A DNA stretch of 64,000 nt from Phytoactinopolyspora halotolerans (GCF_010550675.1 NZ_JAAGOA010000001.1:248001-312000); one strand, 5' to 3'. Shown: positions 1 to 8,980, numbered from the stretch's first letter. Numbers and translations are program-made. Notes: generated by a model not told the origin, from the sequence alone.

Positions 1-1163
1 AGCAATCCGATGGCGGCTCCGAGGATCGGCGCGACCACAGCGAGGCGGTAGTCCAGCAACGGCGTCCATTCGCGCAGTGCAGAGACGCCGACGGTGGCCA
101 GCACACCGGACGCGGCCCCGATCAGGCCGCCGAGGAAGCCGATGACGACGCTCTCCACGACGAACTGGCCGGCGACGTGAGCCCTGGCGGCACCGACAGA
201 ACGCCGGAGCCCGATTTCCGACGTTCGCTCCATGACCGAGAGTAATGTGACGTTCGCGATACCGAGACCTCCGACTAGCAGGGCGAGTCCGCCCAGGGCG
301 AGGAAGAGTAGGTTCACGTCGCCGGACACGTCGTCTCGCAATGTCCCCGGCGCGGGCGGAACGTCGACACTCAGCAGCTCGGGGTTGTTCGGTGCTACCG
401 CCAACGGTGCCTGAGCTCCGATGAGCTGCGCGGCGCCCAGTTCGGTGCGGATCTCGAGCGCGGACGGCGCGTCGAGTTCATACAGGTCCTGTGCCGTGCC
501 GATCGGCATGATCACCGCATCCAACAGCTCCGTGCGGTGCGATGTGCTGTCGAGCACGCCGATGACCGTGAACGGGCGATCACCGATGAAGATCGATGGT
601 TGCGCGTCCACCCGGGTGATGCCGAGCCGGTCCGCGGCGTATCGACCGAGAACGACGACCTGATCAGCGCGACCGTCATGGCCGGCGTCGAAGAACCGTC
701 CGGTGGACAGGATCGCGTTGACGGCGCTGAACAAGCCGGTAGACGCGGCCGCGACCGGGATGTCATGGTCCACGGTGCCGCCCGGATCAGCGACCGGAAG
801 GCCGCGTATCGCGGCGTCACCGGTGTCGACCTGGGCGAAGACTCCTGCCACTGCTACGCCGGCCAGACGGGCGACACGTTCGTCTGCGTCCCACGGGAGC
901 ACCGTGATCCGGACACTGCTGTCTCCGGTGTCCCGCTCACTCGCTTCTACGACGACGCGCGTGGCGTTGGCGGCGTCGAAGCGCCCGGAGATCTGACCCG
1001 ATGCCGTCTGGCCGAGGCCGACGGTGGCGACCAGCGCCGCGATCCCCATCACGGTGCCGAGCGTGGTCAGTGCCAACCGGGACGGCCGGGCGGCCACTCC
1101 GGCCAGCGCCTCGCGGAGCAGGTCACGTACGGACAGCCGGCGACGCAGTGATGCCCGCCTCAT
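1..1163 (-). CDS. MacB/FtsX-type ABC transporter permease (3' part beyond window)
   Basis: This is the membrane subunit of a MacB-like exporter that moves substrates from the membrane or cell surface outward. The frame is open from an ATG at 1163 to the left edge, so the C-terminus is missing. An N-terminal membrane helix (about residues 22-45) is followed by a periplasmic-type MacB_PCD region. The FtsX core then starts near residue 290 with a membrane helix and the typical pattern ending ERTSEIGLRRSVGA around residues 315-330. The ATG overlaps the TGA of the ATPase gene by 4 nt (ATGA), so the two are translationally coupled. It is the last visible gene of the operon that runs leftward from 4813. 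Confidence 0.9.
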   Translation of the reverse strand, partial: MRRASLRRRLSVRDLLREALAGVAARPSRLALTTLGTVMGIAALVATVGLGQTASGQISGRFDAANATRVVVEASERDTGDSSVRITVLPWDADERVARLAGVAVAGVFAQVDTGDAAIRGLPVADPGGTVDHDIPVAAASTGLFSAVNAILSTGRFFDAGHDGRADQVVVLGRYAADRLGITRVDAQPSIFIGDRPFTVIGVLDSTSHRTELLDAVIMPIGTAQDLYELDAPSALEIRTELGAAQLIGAQAPLAVAPNNPELLSVDVPPAPGTLRDDVSGDVNLLFLALGGLALLVGGLGIANVTLLSVMERTSEIGLRRSVGAARAHVAGQFVVESVVIGFLGGLIGAASGVLATVGVSALREWTPLLDYRLAVVAPILGAAIGL

Positions 1164-1951
1164 CGCTCCACCCCGTCCACATCACGGTGTCCTAGCGCGT
1201 GCGGCCGCTGAACCACATCGTGCAGAACGTCCGGGTGATCTACGACCTGGGACAGGGTGCCGTCGGTGATTCGGACGCGGCGGTCCGCCCGCTTGCTGAC
1301 GTCGTCGTCATGGGTGATCACGGCCAAGGTGAGACCCTCCATGTGGAGCTTGTCGAATACGTCGAGTACGGCGTCGGCGTTCACCGAGTCCAGGTTGCCG
1401 GTCGGTTCGTCGGCGAGCAGCAGGCTCGGTGCCGGAGCGAGGGCACGAGCGATCGCCACTCGCTGCCGCTCCCCGCCGGACAGGGTCTGTGGGCTGAACT
1501 CGACGCGGTGTGCCAGCCCTACCCGCTCCAGCGTCCGGCGGGCGCGCTCCGCTCGTTCGCGGCGCGGGATGCGCCCGTAGAGCATCGAGAGCTCCACGTT
1601 CTCCAGCACGCTGCGGTGTGGAAGCAGGTGGAACGCCTGGAAGACGAAGCCGATCCGCTCACCGCGCAACTGCGACCGTTGCCGTTCGGAGAGCCGGCTG
1701 ACGTCGACGCCGTCCAGCCGGTAGGTGCCGGCGCTCGGCCGGTCGAGCAGCCCCAGCAGGTGCAGCAGGGTGGACTTGCCCGAACCGGAGGGTCCGACGA
1801 TCGACAGGTACTCGCCGTCGGCGATGGTCAGGTCGATATCGCGTACCGCGTCGACCTTCGGCGGGCCGGTGAAGGAGCGGCCAACGCCGACCATCTCCAC
1901 GACGGGCGGGCGGAGGAATGCTCCGCCGCGACCGGCATCACTCCGCGTCAT
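1160..1951 (-). CDS. ABC transporter ATP-binding protein, MacB/LolD family
   Basis: This is the cytoplasmic ATPase that powers the neighbouring FtsX-type permease. Visible motifs are Walker A (GPSGSGKST), the Q-loop region (GFVFQAFHLLPH), the signature [15 protein letters not shown] and Walker B ([13 protein letters not shown]) with a switch histidine in ITHDD. That is the complete set for an active ABC ATPase, and the GNLDS and FNLLP/FHLLP signatures are typical of LolD/MacB. The frame is open up to 2035, but the ATG at 1951 (MTRSDAGRGG) is preferred because it leaves only a 14 nt overlap with the upstream adaptor gene and removes a low-complexity extension. It gives about 263 residues. Confidence 0.93.
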   Translation of the reverse strand: MTRSDAGRGGAFLRPPVVEMVGVGRSFTGPPKVDAVRDIDLTIADGEYLSIVGPSGSGKSTLLHLLGLLDRPSAGTYRLDGVDVSRLSERQRSQLRGERIGFVFQAFHLLPHRSVLENVELSMLYGRIPRRERAERARRTLERVGLAHRVEFSPQTLSGGERQRVAIARALAPAPSLLLADEPTGNLDSVNADAVLDVFDKLHMEGLTLAVITHDDDVSKRADRRVRITDGTLSQVVDHPDVLHDVVQRPHALGHRDVDGVER

Positions 1952-3650
1952 CGGTCGTCGCCTCATCGTCCGACTCGGACCGGTCGCCGGAGCCGTCGTC
2001 CTTGCTGGGCCCGTCATCGTCGGGTTCGTCCTCATCTAGCCCGTCGTCGTCGCCGGGCTCGTCGTCGCCGGTTTCGCTGTCCGGGGTGGAGTCGTCGCCG
2101 GTGGGTTCCTCATCGCCGGACCGGCTGTCGTCCGCCTCCTCGGTATCGTCGGCGGCCGCCGACGCGCCCTCGCTGCCGACCACCACCAGATCGCCCTCCG
2201 CCACCGCACCGTCCTCCACCGGCGTGATCTCGGCATAGCCCTCGGCCGTCAGCCCGACCTCGACCTCCACAAGCTCCGTGGTCGCCCCGTGGTCGCCGCT
2301 CCCGCCGTCATTCCCGTCGGACGGCCGCTGGACCTCGACTCTCGCCTCGCCGCCGGTGCCGGCGGTCAGCGCAGCCAGCGGAACGGCCAGCACCTCGCCG
2401 TCGGTGCTCGCCACCGGGATGGTGACCCGCACATTCGCCGACCGCAGCGCCTCGACCTGCTCGTTGTTCAGGTCATCCGGCGAGATCCGCACGTCGTATC
2501 CGGACGCATCCTCGCCGGACGCCTCGCGGATGCTCGTGATCGGCGCGGTGACCTGTTCTCCGTTCGGGAGATCGACCACCGTGTCCATCCCTTCATCCAG
2601 CAGCTCGCGGCTCGCGGCGTCCACGTTGACCGTCACCACCATGTCGGTGCCGCTGATTGACATCACCGCACCGTCCACCTCGTCGCCGCGGCCCACGTTC
2701 ACCTCGTCGACGCGGCGCGGCAGGGACGGGACGAACACCACCTCCGACGCCGGCAGCGGGGTTCCGGCGCGAACAGCCGCCTGGTCCCGCTCCTGCTGCG
2801 CCTCTGTCAGCCGGCTCCGCGCGGCGTCGAGAGCCGCCCGTTCGGCCGAGACGTCCGGCCCGGCCTCGACCTCGTCCAGATTCGTCCGTGCCAGCTTGAG
2901 CTGGAGCTCGGCGTCCGCGATCGCATCGGCGTCGCCGTCGGTCTTCGCCTGCTCAAGCTGACGCTCGGCAGTGTCCACGTCGTGCTGCGCCTGGAGCTTC
3001 TCCGCCTCGCTTGCCCCCTTCGACGCGGCCTGGAGTGCCGACTCGGCGTTGCGAACCTCGTCTTCCGCCGCGTCCAGATTCTCGTCGGCGGCATCAAGAG
3101 CCGCTTGGATGTCGGGGTCGACCGCGGGCGGTTCGTATCCCTTGTCCTGGAACAGCTCCTCAACCGCGCGGCTCGTGGAACCGGTGAAGTCGTCGTCTAC
3201 CTCACCCGGATCGAAGCCGAGCTTGTCCAGCGCCTTCTCGAGCTGCTCGATATCCGGGCCGCTCATCCCGGGGCGGAGCGTCCGGTACATCGGGACCTCA
3301 CCCGGCAGCGCGATCACCGGGCGTCCGACGACCTCCAGCAGCACATCGCCGCGCCGTACCGTGTCCCCGACGTCCGGCACGCTCCCGGTGACCACGGGCG
3401 TGGACTCCAGCCCCGGGAACTGTGGCTCGACGTTGACCGCGCCGGTGTACGACACGTCTCCGCGGGTCACCACCTGGCTCTGCAGCTCGCGGAGCTCGAC
3501 CGGGACGGTGACGTCAGACGCGGCCGGTGGCTCCGCGCGGGCCGCCGCGTCCGCCGGTGAGGTGATACGCGTACCAGCGAATACGCCGGCGGCGAGCGCC
3601 CCTGCGGCGATGCCGACGATCATCAGCAGGGTTCTGGTGCGGGGGTGCAT
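1938..3650 (-). CDS. HlyD/MacA-like efflux adaptor with peptidoglycan-binding domain
   Basis: This is the extracytoplasmic adaptor of the exporter. It has an N-terminal membrane anchor (about residues 9-28), then a lipoyl-like half motif (VGDTVRRGDVLLEV). A PG_binding_1 domain follows (about 124-172, LRPGMSGPDIEQLEKAL), then a long heptad-rich coiled coil (about 180-295), the second lipoyl/beta-barrel half, and an Asp/Glu/Ser-rich tail from about 490 to the end (570 aa). Peptidoglycan-binding adaptors of this layout accompany MacB-like pumps in actinobacteria. The ATG at 3650 shares one base with the stop of the lipoprotein gene (TGATG); a TTG one codon upstream is less likely. The acidic tail, over 80 residues, is unusual and may bind cations. 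Confidence 0.88.
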   Translation of the reverse strand: MHPRTRTLLMIVGIAAGALAAGVFAGTRITSPADAAARAEPPAASDVTVPVELRELQSQVVTRGDVSYTGAVNVEPQFPGLESTPVVTGSVPDVGDTVRRGDVLLEVVGRPVIALPGEVPMYRTLRPGMSGPDIEQLEKALDKLGFDPGEVDDDFTGSTSRAVEELFQDKGYEPPAVDPDIQAALDAADENLDAAEDEVRNAESALQAASKGASEAEKLQAQHDVDTAERQLEQAKTDGDADAIADAELQLKLARTNLDEVEAGPDVSAERAALDAARSRLTEAQQERDQAAVRAGTPLPASEVVFVPSLPRRVDEVNVGRGDEVDGAVMSISGTDMVVTVNVDAASRELLDEGMDTVVDLPNGEQVTAPITSIREASGEDASGYDVRISPDDLNNEQVEALRSANVRVTIPVASTDGEVLAVPLAALTAGTGGEARVEVQRPSDGNDGGSGDHGATTELVEVEVGLTAEGYAEITPVEDGAVAEGDLVVVGSEGASAAADDTEEADDSRSGDEEPTGDDSTPDSETGDDEPGDDDGLDEDEPDDDGPSKDDGSGDRSESDDEATTDDAE

Positions 3651-4813
3651 CAACCGACACCACCGGACTCAGCGGCCCAGTCCCGGTAGCGCTCGAGTTC
3701 CGCTTGATTGTCATCGACGAACTCCTGCTCCAACTCGAAAGCCACCTCTCGGTGGACGTCCTCATAATGGTCCTGCCGGCAGGCGTAATCGGCGGTGGCG
3801 ATCTCCACCTCACGCTCCCGCAGCTCGGCCAGCTTCTCCGGGTCGACATCGGCGAGGTCAGGGCCTCCGGCGGGGCCGCCGGCGGGTCCGCCGGCGATGA
3901 CGGTTTCGGATGCGCCGTCCTGTCCCTGGCCCTGCAGCTCGAGAAGTTCGTCGAAGATCTCGCTCTGTGGATCATCCGGCGTCTCGTACCCCGGATAGCC
4001 GGCCTCGGCCATGCAACTCGCCCATTCCTCGGTGGCCGCGACGACGCGGGGGTCGTTCTGGATGCGTTCCTGCAACGCGAAGATGTCCTCGAACAGTGAC
4101 TGGAACCCTTCGCCCGCCTCGACGTGCGTGGCCTGGTCGCCGTAGACCTCGGTCGACGCCTTCCCCTGGCAACCCAGATCACCCGGCTCGGTCGTCAGGT
4201 CAGCGCCGGTGCCGCCGTCCTCGGTGCCTTCTCCGTCGGATATGGCCATCCCACCGAGGTCGCCCCACAGAGCGCGGTCGTACTCCTCCTGCGCCGCCTC
4301 GGACAACTCGTCGCGGATCTTCGAGTTCGGATCGGTGCTCTCGTCGCCGGCATCGGGGGAACCGGACATGAGCGTACTGACGCCGTAGCCGTACTGCTCG
4401 GCGAAGTCTTCCGGCTCGAGGGCGTACGCGTCCTCGTGTGCCGAGGACTGGACATCGTCGAGCGAGACCGGCACGTATTCGAAGCCCTCGTCGCGCATGC
4501 ACTCCGCGATGGCTTCCTCCATCCGCCGGAAGTCCTGCCGCTGCTGCTCGGATAACTCCGGGCCGTCGGATGACACGGCATGGACAGACATCATTCCGCT
4601 GCTCGAGAACGTCATCCCGGGCATGTACTCGGACAGCGGGCTCTCCGGCTGGTCGCCGCTGCCGCTGCCCTCGGCGGACCTGCCGTCATCGCCGGCCGAG
4701 CTGCCCTCACCCTGGTCGGTGGTACTACCGTCATCGCCGGCCGAGCCGCCGGAACAGCTTGCGACGGCGAGACCGGCGGCTCCGACCGCCGTGATCACAG
4801 TCCTGACACGCAT
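3650..4813 (-). CDS. Secreted lipoprotein with a four-cysteine domain
   Basis: The family is not one I can name. The product starts with a lipoprotein signal (lipobox LAVASC, Cys20), followed by a Gly/Ser/Asp-rich linker to about residue 60. The folded part has four further cysteines, at about 105, 215, 267 and 345, in the contexts ECMRDEGFEY, GCQGKAS, SCMAEAGYPG and ACRQDHYED, which suggests two disulfides. A Gly-Pro repeat (GGPAGGPAGGPD) lies near 308-319. It is the first gene of the exporter operon and is divergent from the two-component pair. The same Cys pattern (ECLDEAGVPY and similar) occurs in the extracellular part of the kinase at 5708-7714. A role as a sensing or substrate-handling partner is inference. 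Confidence 0.85.
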   Translation of the reverse strand: MRVRTVITAVGAAGLAVASCSGGSAGDDGSTTDQGEGSSAGDDGRSAEGSGSGDQPESPLSEYMPGMTFSSSGMMSVHAVSSDGPELSEQQRQDFRRMEEAIAECMRDEGFEYVPVSLDDVQSSAHEDAYALEPEDFAEQYGYGVSTLMSGSPDAGDESTDPNSKIRDELSEAAQEEYDRALWGDLGGMAISDGEGTEDGGTGADLTTEPGDLGCQGKASTEVYGDQATHVEAGEGFQSLFEDIFALQERIQNDPRVVAATEEWASCMAEAGYPGYETPDDPQSEIFDELLELQGQGQDGASETVIAGGPAGGPAGGPDLADVDPEKLAELREREVEIATADYACRQDHYEDVHREVAFELEQEFVDDNQAELERYRDWAAESGGVG

Positions 4814-4907
4814 AGGGTCCTCCGTGAGATCGTCTGCTGGGTTCGCACCGGGGCAGACCAGGCAGCATCCGCCGCGGCACGCTGTCGAGCGTCGTGGATC
4901 GGCGGTT

Positions 4908-4958
4908 AAGAACCGATGAAGGACAGGTCAGGGCTATGTTCTTCACAGGTTCTTGACG
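4908..4958. promoter_or_regulatory. Candidate OmpR-type binding sites in the divergent promoter region
   Basis: GTTCTT occurs at 4938-4943 and again at 4949-4954, exactly 11 bp apart (one helical turn), and overlaps a TTGACG at 4953-4958. A third copy on the other strand (AAGAAC, 4908-4913) lies inside the palindrome GGTTAAGAACC. OmpR-family regulators bind 6 bp direct repeats with 5 bp spacers, so this is a likely autoregulatory site between the response regulator and the lipoprotein/exporter operon. No convincing -10 box was found. Confidence 0.45.
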
Positions 4959-4980
4959 AAATGCTGGGACACTCTCCTGC

Positions 4981-5718
4981 ATGGGAGCACGCATCCTGGT
5001 GGCCGAGGATGATCACAAGCAGGCGGACCTCGTCCGTCGGTATCTGGAGCGGGACGGGCACGCCGTCGTCGTGGTCCGCGACGGGCGGGCGGCGCTGGAC
5101 GAGGCGCGACGTCGCGCTCCTGATCTGCTGGTGCTGGATGTGATGATGCCGCGGGTCGACGGACTCGATGTGTGCCGGATTCTCCGCTCGGAGACCGACG
5201 TGCCCATCGTCATGCTGACCGCACGCTCGACCGAGGACGACCTGCTTCTCGGCCTCGACCTGGGAGCCGACGACTACATCACCAAGCCTTACAGCCCTCG
5301 GGAGCTGGTGGCCCGGGTCCGCACAGTGCTCCGCCGAACCGCCCGTTTCGCGACGGCGGTCGATCAGCCGCATCAGATCGGAGAGCTGCAGGTCGACCCC
5401 GTCCGGCACGAGGTCCGGCTGGGCGGGCGCCGCATCGACCTGACTCCCGCCGAGTTCAAGATCCTTGAGTGTCTGGCGGCGTCTCCGGGGCGGGCATTCA
5501 CGCGCCAGTATCTGCTGGAGCAGGCATTCGGCTTCGAGCACTACGTGCTCGACCGCACGATCGACGTGCATGTGATGAACCTGCGTCGCAAGATCGAGCC
5601 CGACCCAGCGGAGCCGATGTACGTGCAGACGGTCTACGGCGTGGGTTACCGGATGGCCGACCCGGCCGGCGACGGCGCGGGCTCCACCGGGCGGATGGAG
5701 GCATCCGATGCGACGTAG
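4981..5718 (+). CDS. OmpR/PhoB-family response regulator
   Basis: This is the transcription factor half of a two-component system. The receiver domain (about 4-115) has the acidic pair EDD near residue 9, the phosphoacceptor Asp in LLVLDVMMPRVDG (about 53), the switch Thr in VMLTARS and Lys in YITKPYSP. The Trans_reg_C winged helix (about 135-230) includes LTPAEFKILECLA, the recognition-helix region VDVHVMNLRRKIE-like (IDVHVMNLRRKI) and VQTVYGVGYRM. Length (245 aa) is standard apart from a short acidic tail. The ATG at 4981 is the first in frame, and the 3' end overlaps the kinase start by 11 nt. It probably controls the divergent exporter operon and itself. Confidence 0.95.
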   Translation: MGARILVAEDDHKQADLVRRYLERDGHAVVVVRDGRAALDEARRRAPDLLVLDVMMPRVDGLDVCRILRSETDVPIVMLTARSTEDDLLLGLDLGADDYITKPYSPRELVARVRTVLRRTARFATAVDQPHQIGELQVDPVRHEVRLGGRRIDLTPAEFKILECLAASPGRAFTRQYLLEQAFGFEHYVLDRTIDVHVMNLRRKIEPDPAEPMYVQTVYGVGYRMADPAGDGAGSTGRMEASDAT

Positions 5719-7714
5719 TCTCTTTCTGCGGCTGCTCGGCCTGTCCCTGGCCGTCGCGGTCTTCGCGATCGGTGCCACAGCGTGGCTGACCACGCGGGAG
5801 ACGAGCGAACGTTTCCGCGGCGAGTTCGAGCGCACGCTGGAGGCGGACACCTTCCTCTACCTACAGCTGGCCTCCTACGCCTCGGCACATGACTCGTGGG
5901 ACGACGTCGAGCAGACCGTGGCCGAACTGGCCGAGCGGACCGGCCGGAGGGTCGCGTTGACCACGATGGACGGGGACGTCGTGGCCGACTCCGCAGGGGC
6001 CGCCGGGGATGGGGCGCCACCGCTGCCGTCGGCACCGACCGCTGAGATCGATGCCGTGGCTGCTGGAGATTCGGGGTTGAGCGCGACGAGTGTCGCGATC
6101 GATGAGCTGCAGGGGACGGAAATGGAGAGCACGGTGCCGGCCGGCGGTGAGTTGATGTCCCCGCTGCTGGGCACGGCGTCAACCAGCATCGTCGCCGTCG
6201 GTGCTGCGCCCATATACGACGTGTCGCCGACCTGGCGAATGAGCGACGCCGAGTTGGAGCGGAGGAAACGGCTGACCCAGGACGCCGAGGAATGCCTGCA
6301 GAAAGCGTTGGGCACCGACGATGACGTGGTGGTCTCCATCGGCGGTGAGGTGTTCAGCGTGCACACGTCCGGAGACTCCGACGGCACGGCGGACGTGTTC
6401 CAGAGCGTCGAGGACGTGCCAGGCGCGTCCGGAGATGTCCTCGACCGATGCGTCCCGGAGGTCTTGTACGAGCCTAGCGAGCCGGCGCAGGAACTGAACG
6501 ATGATCTCGTGCGGAGGACCTCCGAGTGTCTCGACGAAGCGGGCGTGCCGTACTCGGTCGTCCGCAACGGAAACGGAATGAAAGTGGTGGTACCTGAGGC
6601 GACGACCGGCGGCAGTGACGGCGAAACGGATGGCGCGCCGGTGGCGCCCCCCGGGGCGGTGGATGCGGATCCCGTGGCGATGGAATGCATGAACACCGCG
6701 TGGGAAGAGGCGATGGGTGCGTTCGTCGCCGAGCCGGCGTTGCTGTACACCGGAGGCGAGGAACGGTTCAACCCGTTCGTCGGTGATGGGCTGGGACGGA
6801 CCCTCGTCGCCGGTGGGGCTGTGCTGGCGGTGGTGACGGGGGTGACCGTCTTCGGCGGCCGTCGTCTCACCCGGCCGATCCGCGCCCTGACCGATGCGGC
6901 GCGACGGATGGGCGCGGGCGAATTCGGTACCCGGGTGCACACATCCGGAAAGGACGAAGTGGCGCAGCTGGCCGGAGCCTTCAACTCGATGGCCGCATCG
7001 ATCGAAGCCAACGAGGCCCAGCGGCGGGCGATGATCAGCGACGTCGCGCACGAACTGCGTACGCCGCTGTCCAACGTCCAGGGTTACCTGGAGGCCGCCG
7101 AGGACGGCGTCGTACCGCTCGATCCGGAGTTGGTGCGGTCCTTGCTGGAGGAGTCGGCCCTGCTGCGTCGACTGATCGACGACCTGCAGGACCTCGCGCT
7201 GGCGGATGCGGGCATGTTGCGCTTCGACCCGGAGAGTCGCGACCTGGTGGACCTGGCTCGGCAGGTGGTCGGCTCGCACCGGGCCGGCGCCGACGACGCG
7301 GGCGTGGCACTCTCCGTCGATCAGCCGGATGACGACGGGTCGCCGGTCACCGTCTGGGCCGATCCCGAACGGGTACGGCAGGCGCTGAGCAACCTGGTGG
7401 GCAACGCGGTACGGTTCACCCCGGAAGGTGGCCGGGTGACGGTGTCCGTCCGGCGGGAAGGGGACGCTGCTGTTCTGGCAGTGGACGACAACGGAACCGG
7501 GATCCCCGCCGAACACCTGCCCCGGCTGTTCGACCGGTTCTACCGTGTGGAGGGTTCGCGTAGCCGAGAGACCGGTGGCAGCGGACTGGGGTTAGCCATC
7601 ACGAAACACCTGGTCGAGGCGCAAGGCGGAAGCATCGAAGTGGAAAGCACCGAAGGGGTCGGATCGGTTTTCACCATCACATTGCCGCTGCACAACCCAG
7701 TCGTTGCGGACTGA
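5708..7714 (+). CDS. Sensor histidine kinase with a large four-Cys extracellular domain
   Basis: This membrane kinase (668 aa) is the partner of the preceding regulator. It has TM1 at about 4-28, an unusually long extracytoplasmic region to about 360, TM2 at about 363-384, HAMP at about 384-437, HisKA with His448 in SDVAHELRTPLSN, and HATPase with the N box (SNLVGNAVRF, about 561), G1 (DDNGTGIP) and G2 (GGSGLGLAI). The extracellular part carries cysteines at about 196, 248, 274 and 327 in contexts resembling those of the divergently encoded lipoprotein. This suggests that the two proteins share a sensor fold or sense the same ligand, possibly the substrate of the adjacent exporter (inference). 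Confidence 0.95.
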   Translation: MRRSLFLRLLGLSLAVAVFAIGATAWLTTRETSERFRGEFERTLEADTFLYLQLASYASAHDSWDDVEQTVAELAERTGRRVALTTMDGDVVADSAGAAGDGAPPLPSAPTAEIDAVAAGDSGLSATSVAIDELQGTEMESTVPAGGELMSPLLGTASTSIVAVGAAPIYDVSPTWRMSDAELERRKRLTQDAEECLQKALGTDDDVVVSIGGEVFSVHTSGDSDGTADVFQSVEDVPGASGDVLDRCVPEVLYEPSEPAQELNDDLVRRTSECLDEAGVPYSVVRNGNGMKVVVPEATTGGSDGETDGAPVAPPGAVDADPVAMECMNTAWEEAMGAFVAEPALLYTGGEERFNPFVGDGLGRTLVAGGAVLAVVTGVTVFGGRRLTRPIRALTDAARRMGAGEFGTRVHTSGKDEVAQLAGAFNSMAASIEANEAQRRAMISDVAHELRTPLSNVQGYLEAAEDGVVPLDPELVRSLLEESALLRRLIDDLQDLALADAGMLRFDPESRDLVDLARQVVGSHRAGADDAGVALSVDQPDDDGSPVTVWADPERVRQALSNLVGNAVRFTPEGGRVTVSVRREGDAAVLAVDDNGTGIPAEHLPRLFDRFYRVEGSRSRETGGSGLGLAITKHLVEAQGGSIEVESTEGVGSVFTITLPLHNPVVAD

Positions 7715-7785
7715 TCAGATGCGAGGTGTCATCGCCGGCTCAAAGCAGGTATCATCCATTGCGGTGCCGTTCACTGGACGGCCGC

Positions 7786-7859
7786 GCGGGTGTAGTTCAA
7801 TGGTAGAACTTCAGCTTCCCAAGCTGACAGCGCGGGTTCGATTCCCGTCACCCGCTCCA
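7786..7859 (+). tRNA. tRNA-Gly (anticodon CCC)
   Basis: The cloverleaf is complete: a 7 bp acceptor stem (GCGGGTG with CACCCGC), a D arm with GTTC/GAAC, an anticodon stem TCAGC/GCTGA around loop TTCCCAA (anticodon CCC), a T arm with TTCGATT, discriminator T and an encoded CCA at 7857-7859. It reads GGG glycine codons. No integrase or attachment-site duplication was seen next to it, so there is no sign that it serves as an integration site here. Confidence 0.97.
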
Positions 7860-8026
7860 CAGCAAACATGCAGATCAAGCGCCATATCTCTGCCGATTCG
7901 TATCGAGATCCCGAGGTCATCCTTTCTCTGCGGGCCATTAGTGGGCCATGAGCCGGTCGTCGCCGGAACCCCGGCCGTCCCGTCCCCTCTTTGCCGGAGC
8001 GGTCCCTGCTTCGGTCCCGACGACTG

Positions 8027-8980
8027 CTACATCTCGTGCTCCCAGAAGCCGCGCGTGTCGACGTCCGCGGCATCCGCCAGCGCCTCCAGCTCCGCGATCT
8101 CCTCTTCGGCGAGCGCTATCCCGCGAGCCGTGACCAACCCGTCGATGTAGCCCGCTTTCGTGACCCCGATGATCGGGATGGTCCCCTTGGCGATGGCCCA
8201 GGCGGTGGCGACATCGGCCGCGGACGCGCCTCGGTCCTCGCCGATCGCGCTCATCCTGTCCGTCAGCGCCTGTAGCTGGGGCAGGATGCCGTTGTACACG
8301 GCGGCCCGGCTGCTTCCCTCCGGCAACGGGTTGGCAGGACTGTATCTGCCGGTCAGCGCTCCTTGTTCGAGGACCATGTAGGAGAAGAACCGCACGTCGT
8401 GCTCGCGGCAGTGGTCGAGGATGCCCGCGTGCTCCGAGCTGCGGTATAGGAGGCTGTAGTGGTTCTGGACCGCCTCCACGCGGAAGCCGGCCTCGCCGAG
8501 GATCCGATCGGCAAGAGCGATCTCCTCCATGTTGTGGTTCGAGACGCCGACATGCTTGATCTTGCCGCTCTTGAGCAGCGGGATCAGACGTGGTGTCCAT
8601 CGTTTCACGTCGGCAGGATTATGGATCCAGTAGAGGTCCACGTAGTCCGTGCCCATTCGGTCGAGGCTCTGCTCCAGCATGTCCGCGACCGGATCGTCGC
8701 CGTCGCCCGCTATCTGCGGGGTGAACTTCGTCGACAACTGGTACTCGCTACGGTCATGGCCCGTCAGCGCCTGGGCGAGGACCGTCTCTGCGCGGCCCAT
8801 GCCGTACACCACGGCGGTGTCCCACAGGGTGAACCCGTTGGACAGAGCCTTCTCGACGACCTCTCGCAGACCGGACTCGCTCAGCTGACTGCCGAAGTAG
8901 CCGTCGCCTGCCTCGCCGCTGTCTCCCCAGGCCCACGTGCCCAGCGCCACCGCCGGCACAGTCAGTGCCTTGCTCGTCAT
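8027..8980 (-). CDS. Aldo/keto reductase
   Basis: This is an NADP(H)-dependent oxidoreductase of the AKR superfamily, a cytoplasmic TIM barrel that reduces carbonyl substrates. The catalytic tetrad is visible: Asp54 (TLWDTAVVYG), Tyr59, Lys85 (LSTKF) and His120 (DLYWIHNP). The C-terminal cofactor region is present (PIIGVTKAGYIDGL). At 317 aa it has the usual family length, and the ATG at 8978-8980 is well placed. It is divergent from an MmyB-type regulator across about 147 bp; such regulators commonly sit beside short-chain or aldo/keto reductases and probably control them. The substrate cannot be told from sequence. Confidence 0.93.
   Translation of the reverse strand: MTSKALTVPAVALGTWAWGDSGEAGDGYFGSQLSESGLREVVEKALSNGFTLWDTAVVYGMGRAETVLAQALTGHDRSEYQLSTKFTPQIAGDGDDPVADMLEQSLDRMGTDYVDLYWIHNPADVKRWTPRLIPLLKSGKIKHVGVSNHNMEEIALADRILGEAGFRVEAVQNHYSLLYRSSEHAGILDHCREHDVRFFSYMVLEQGALTGRYSPANPLPEGSSRAAVYNGILPQLQALTDRMSAIGEDRGASAADVATAWAIAKGTIPIIGVTKAGYIDGLVTARGIALAEEEIAELEALADAADVDTRGFWEHEM

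Noticed and set aside
7786-8026. tRNA-Gly as an integration site for a genomic island
   Set aside because: No integrase gene and no repeat of the tRNA 3' end was found in the window.
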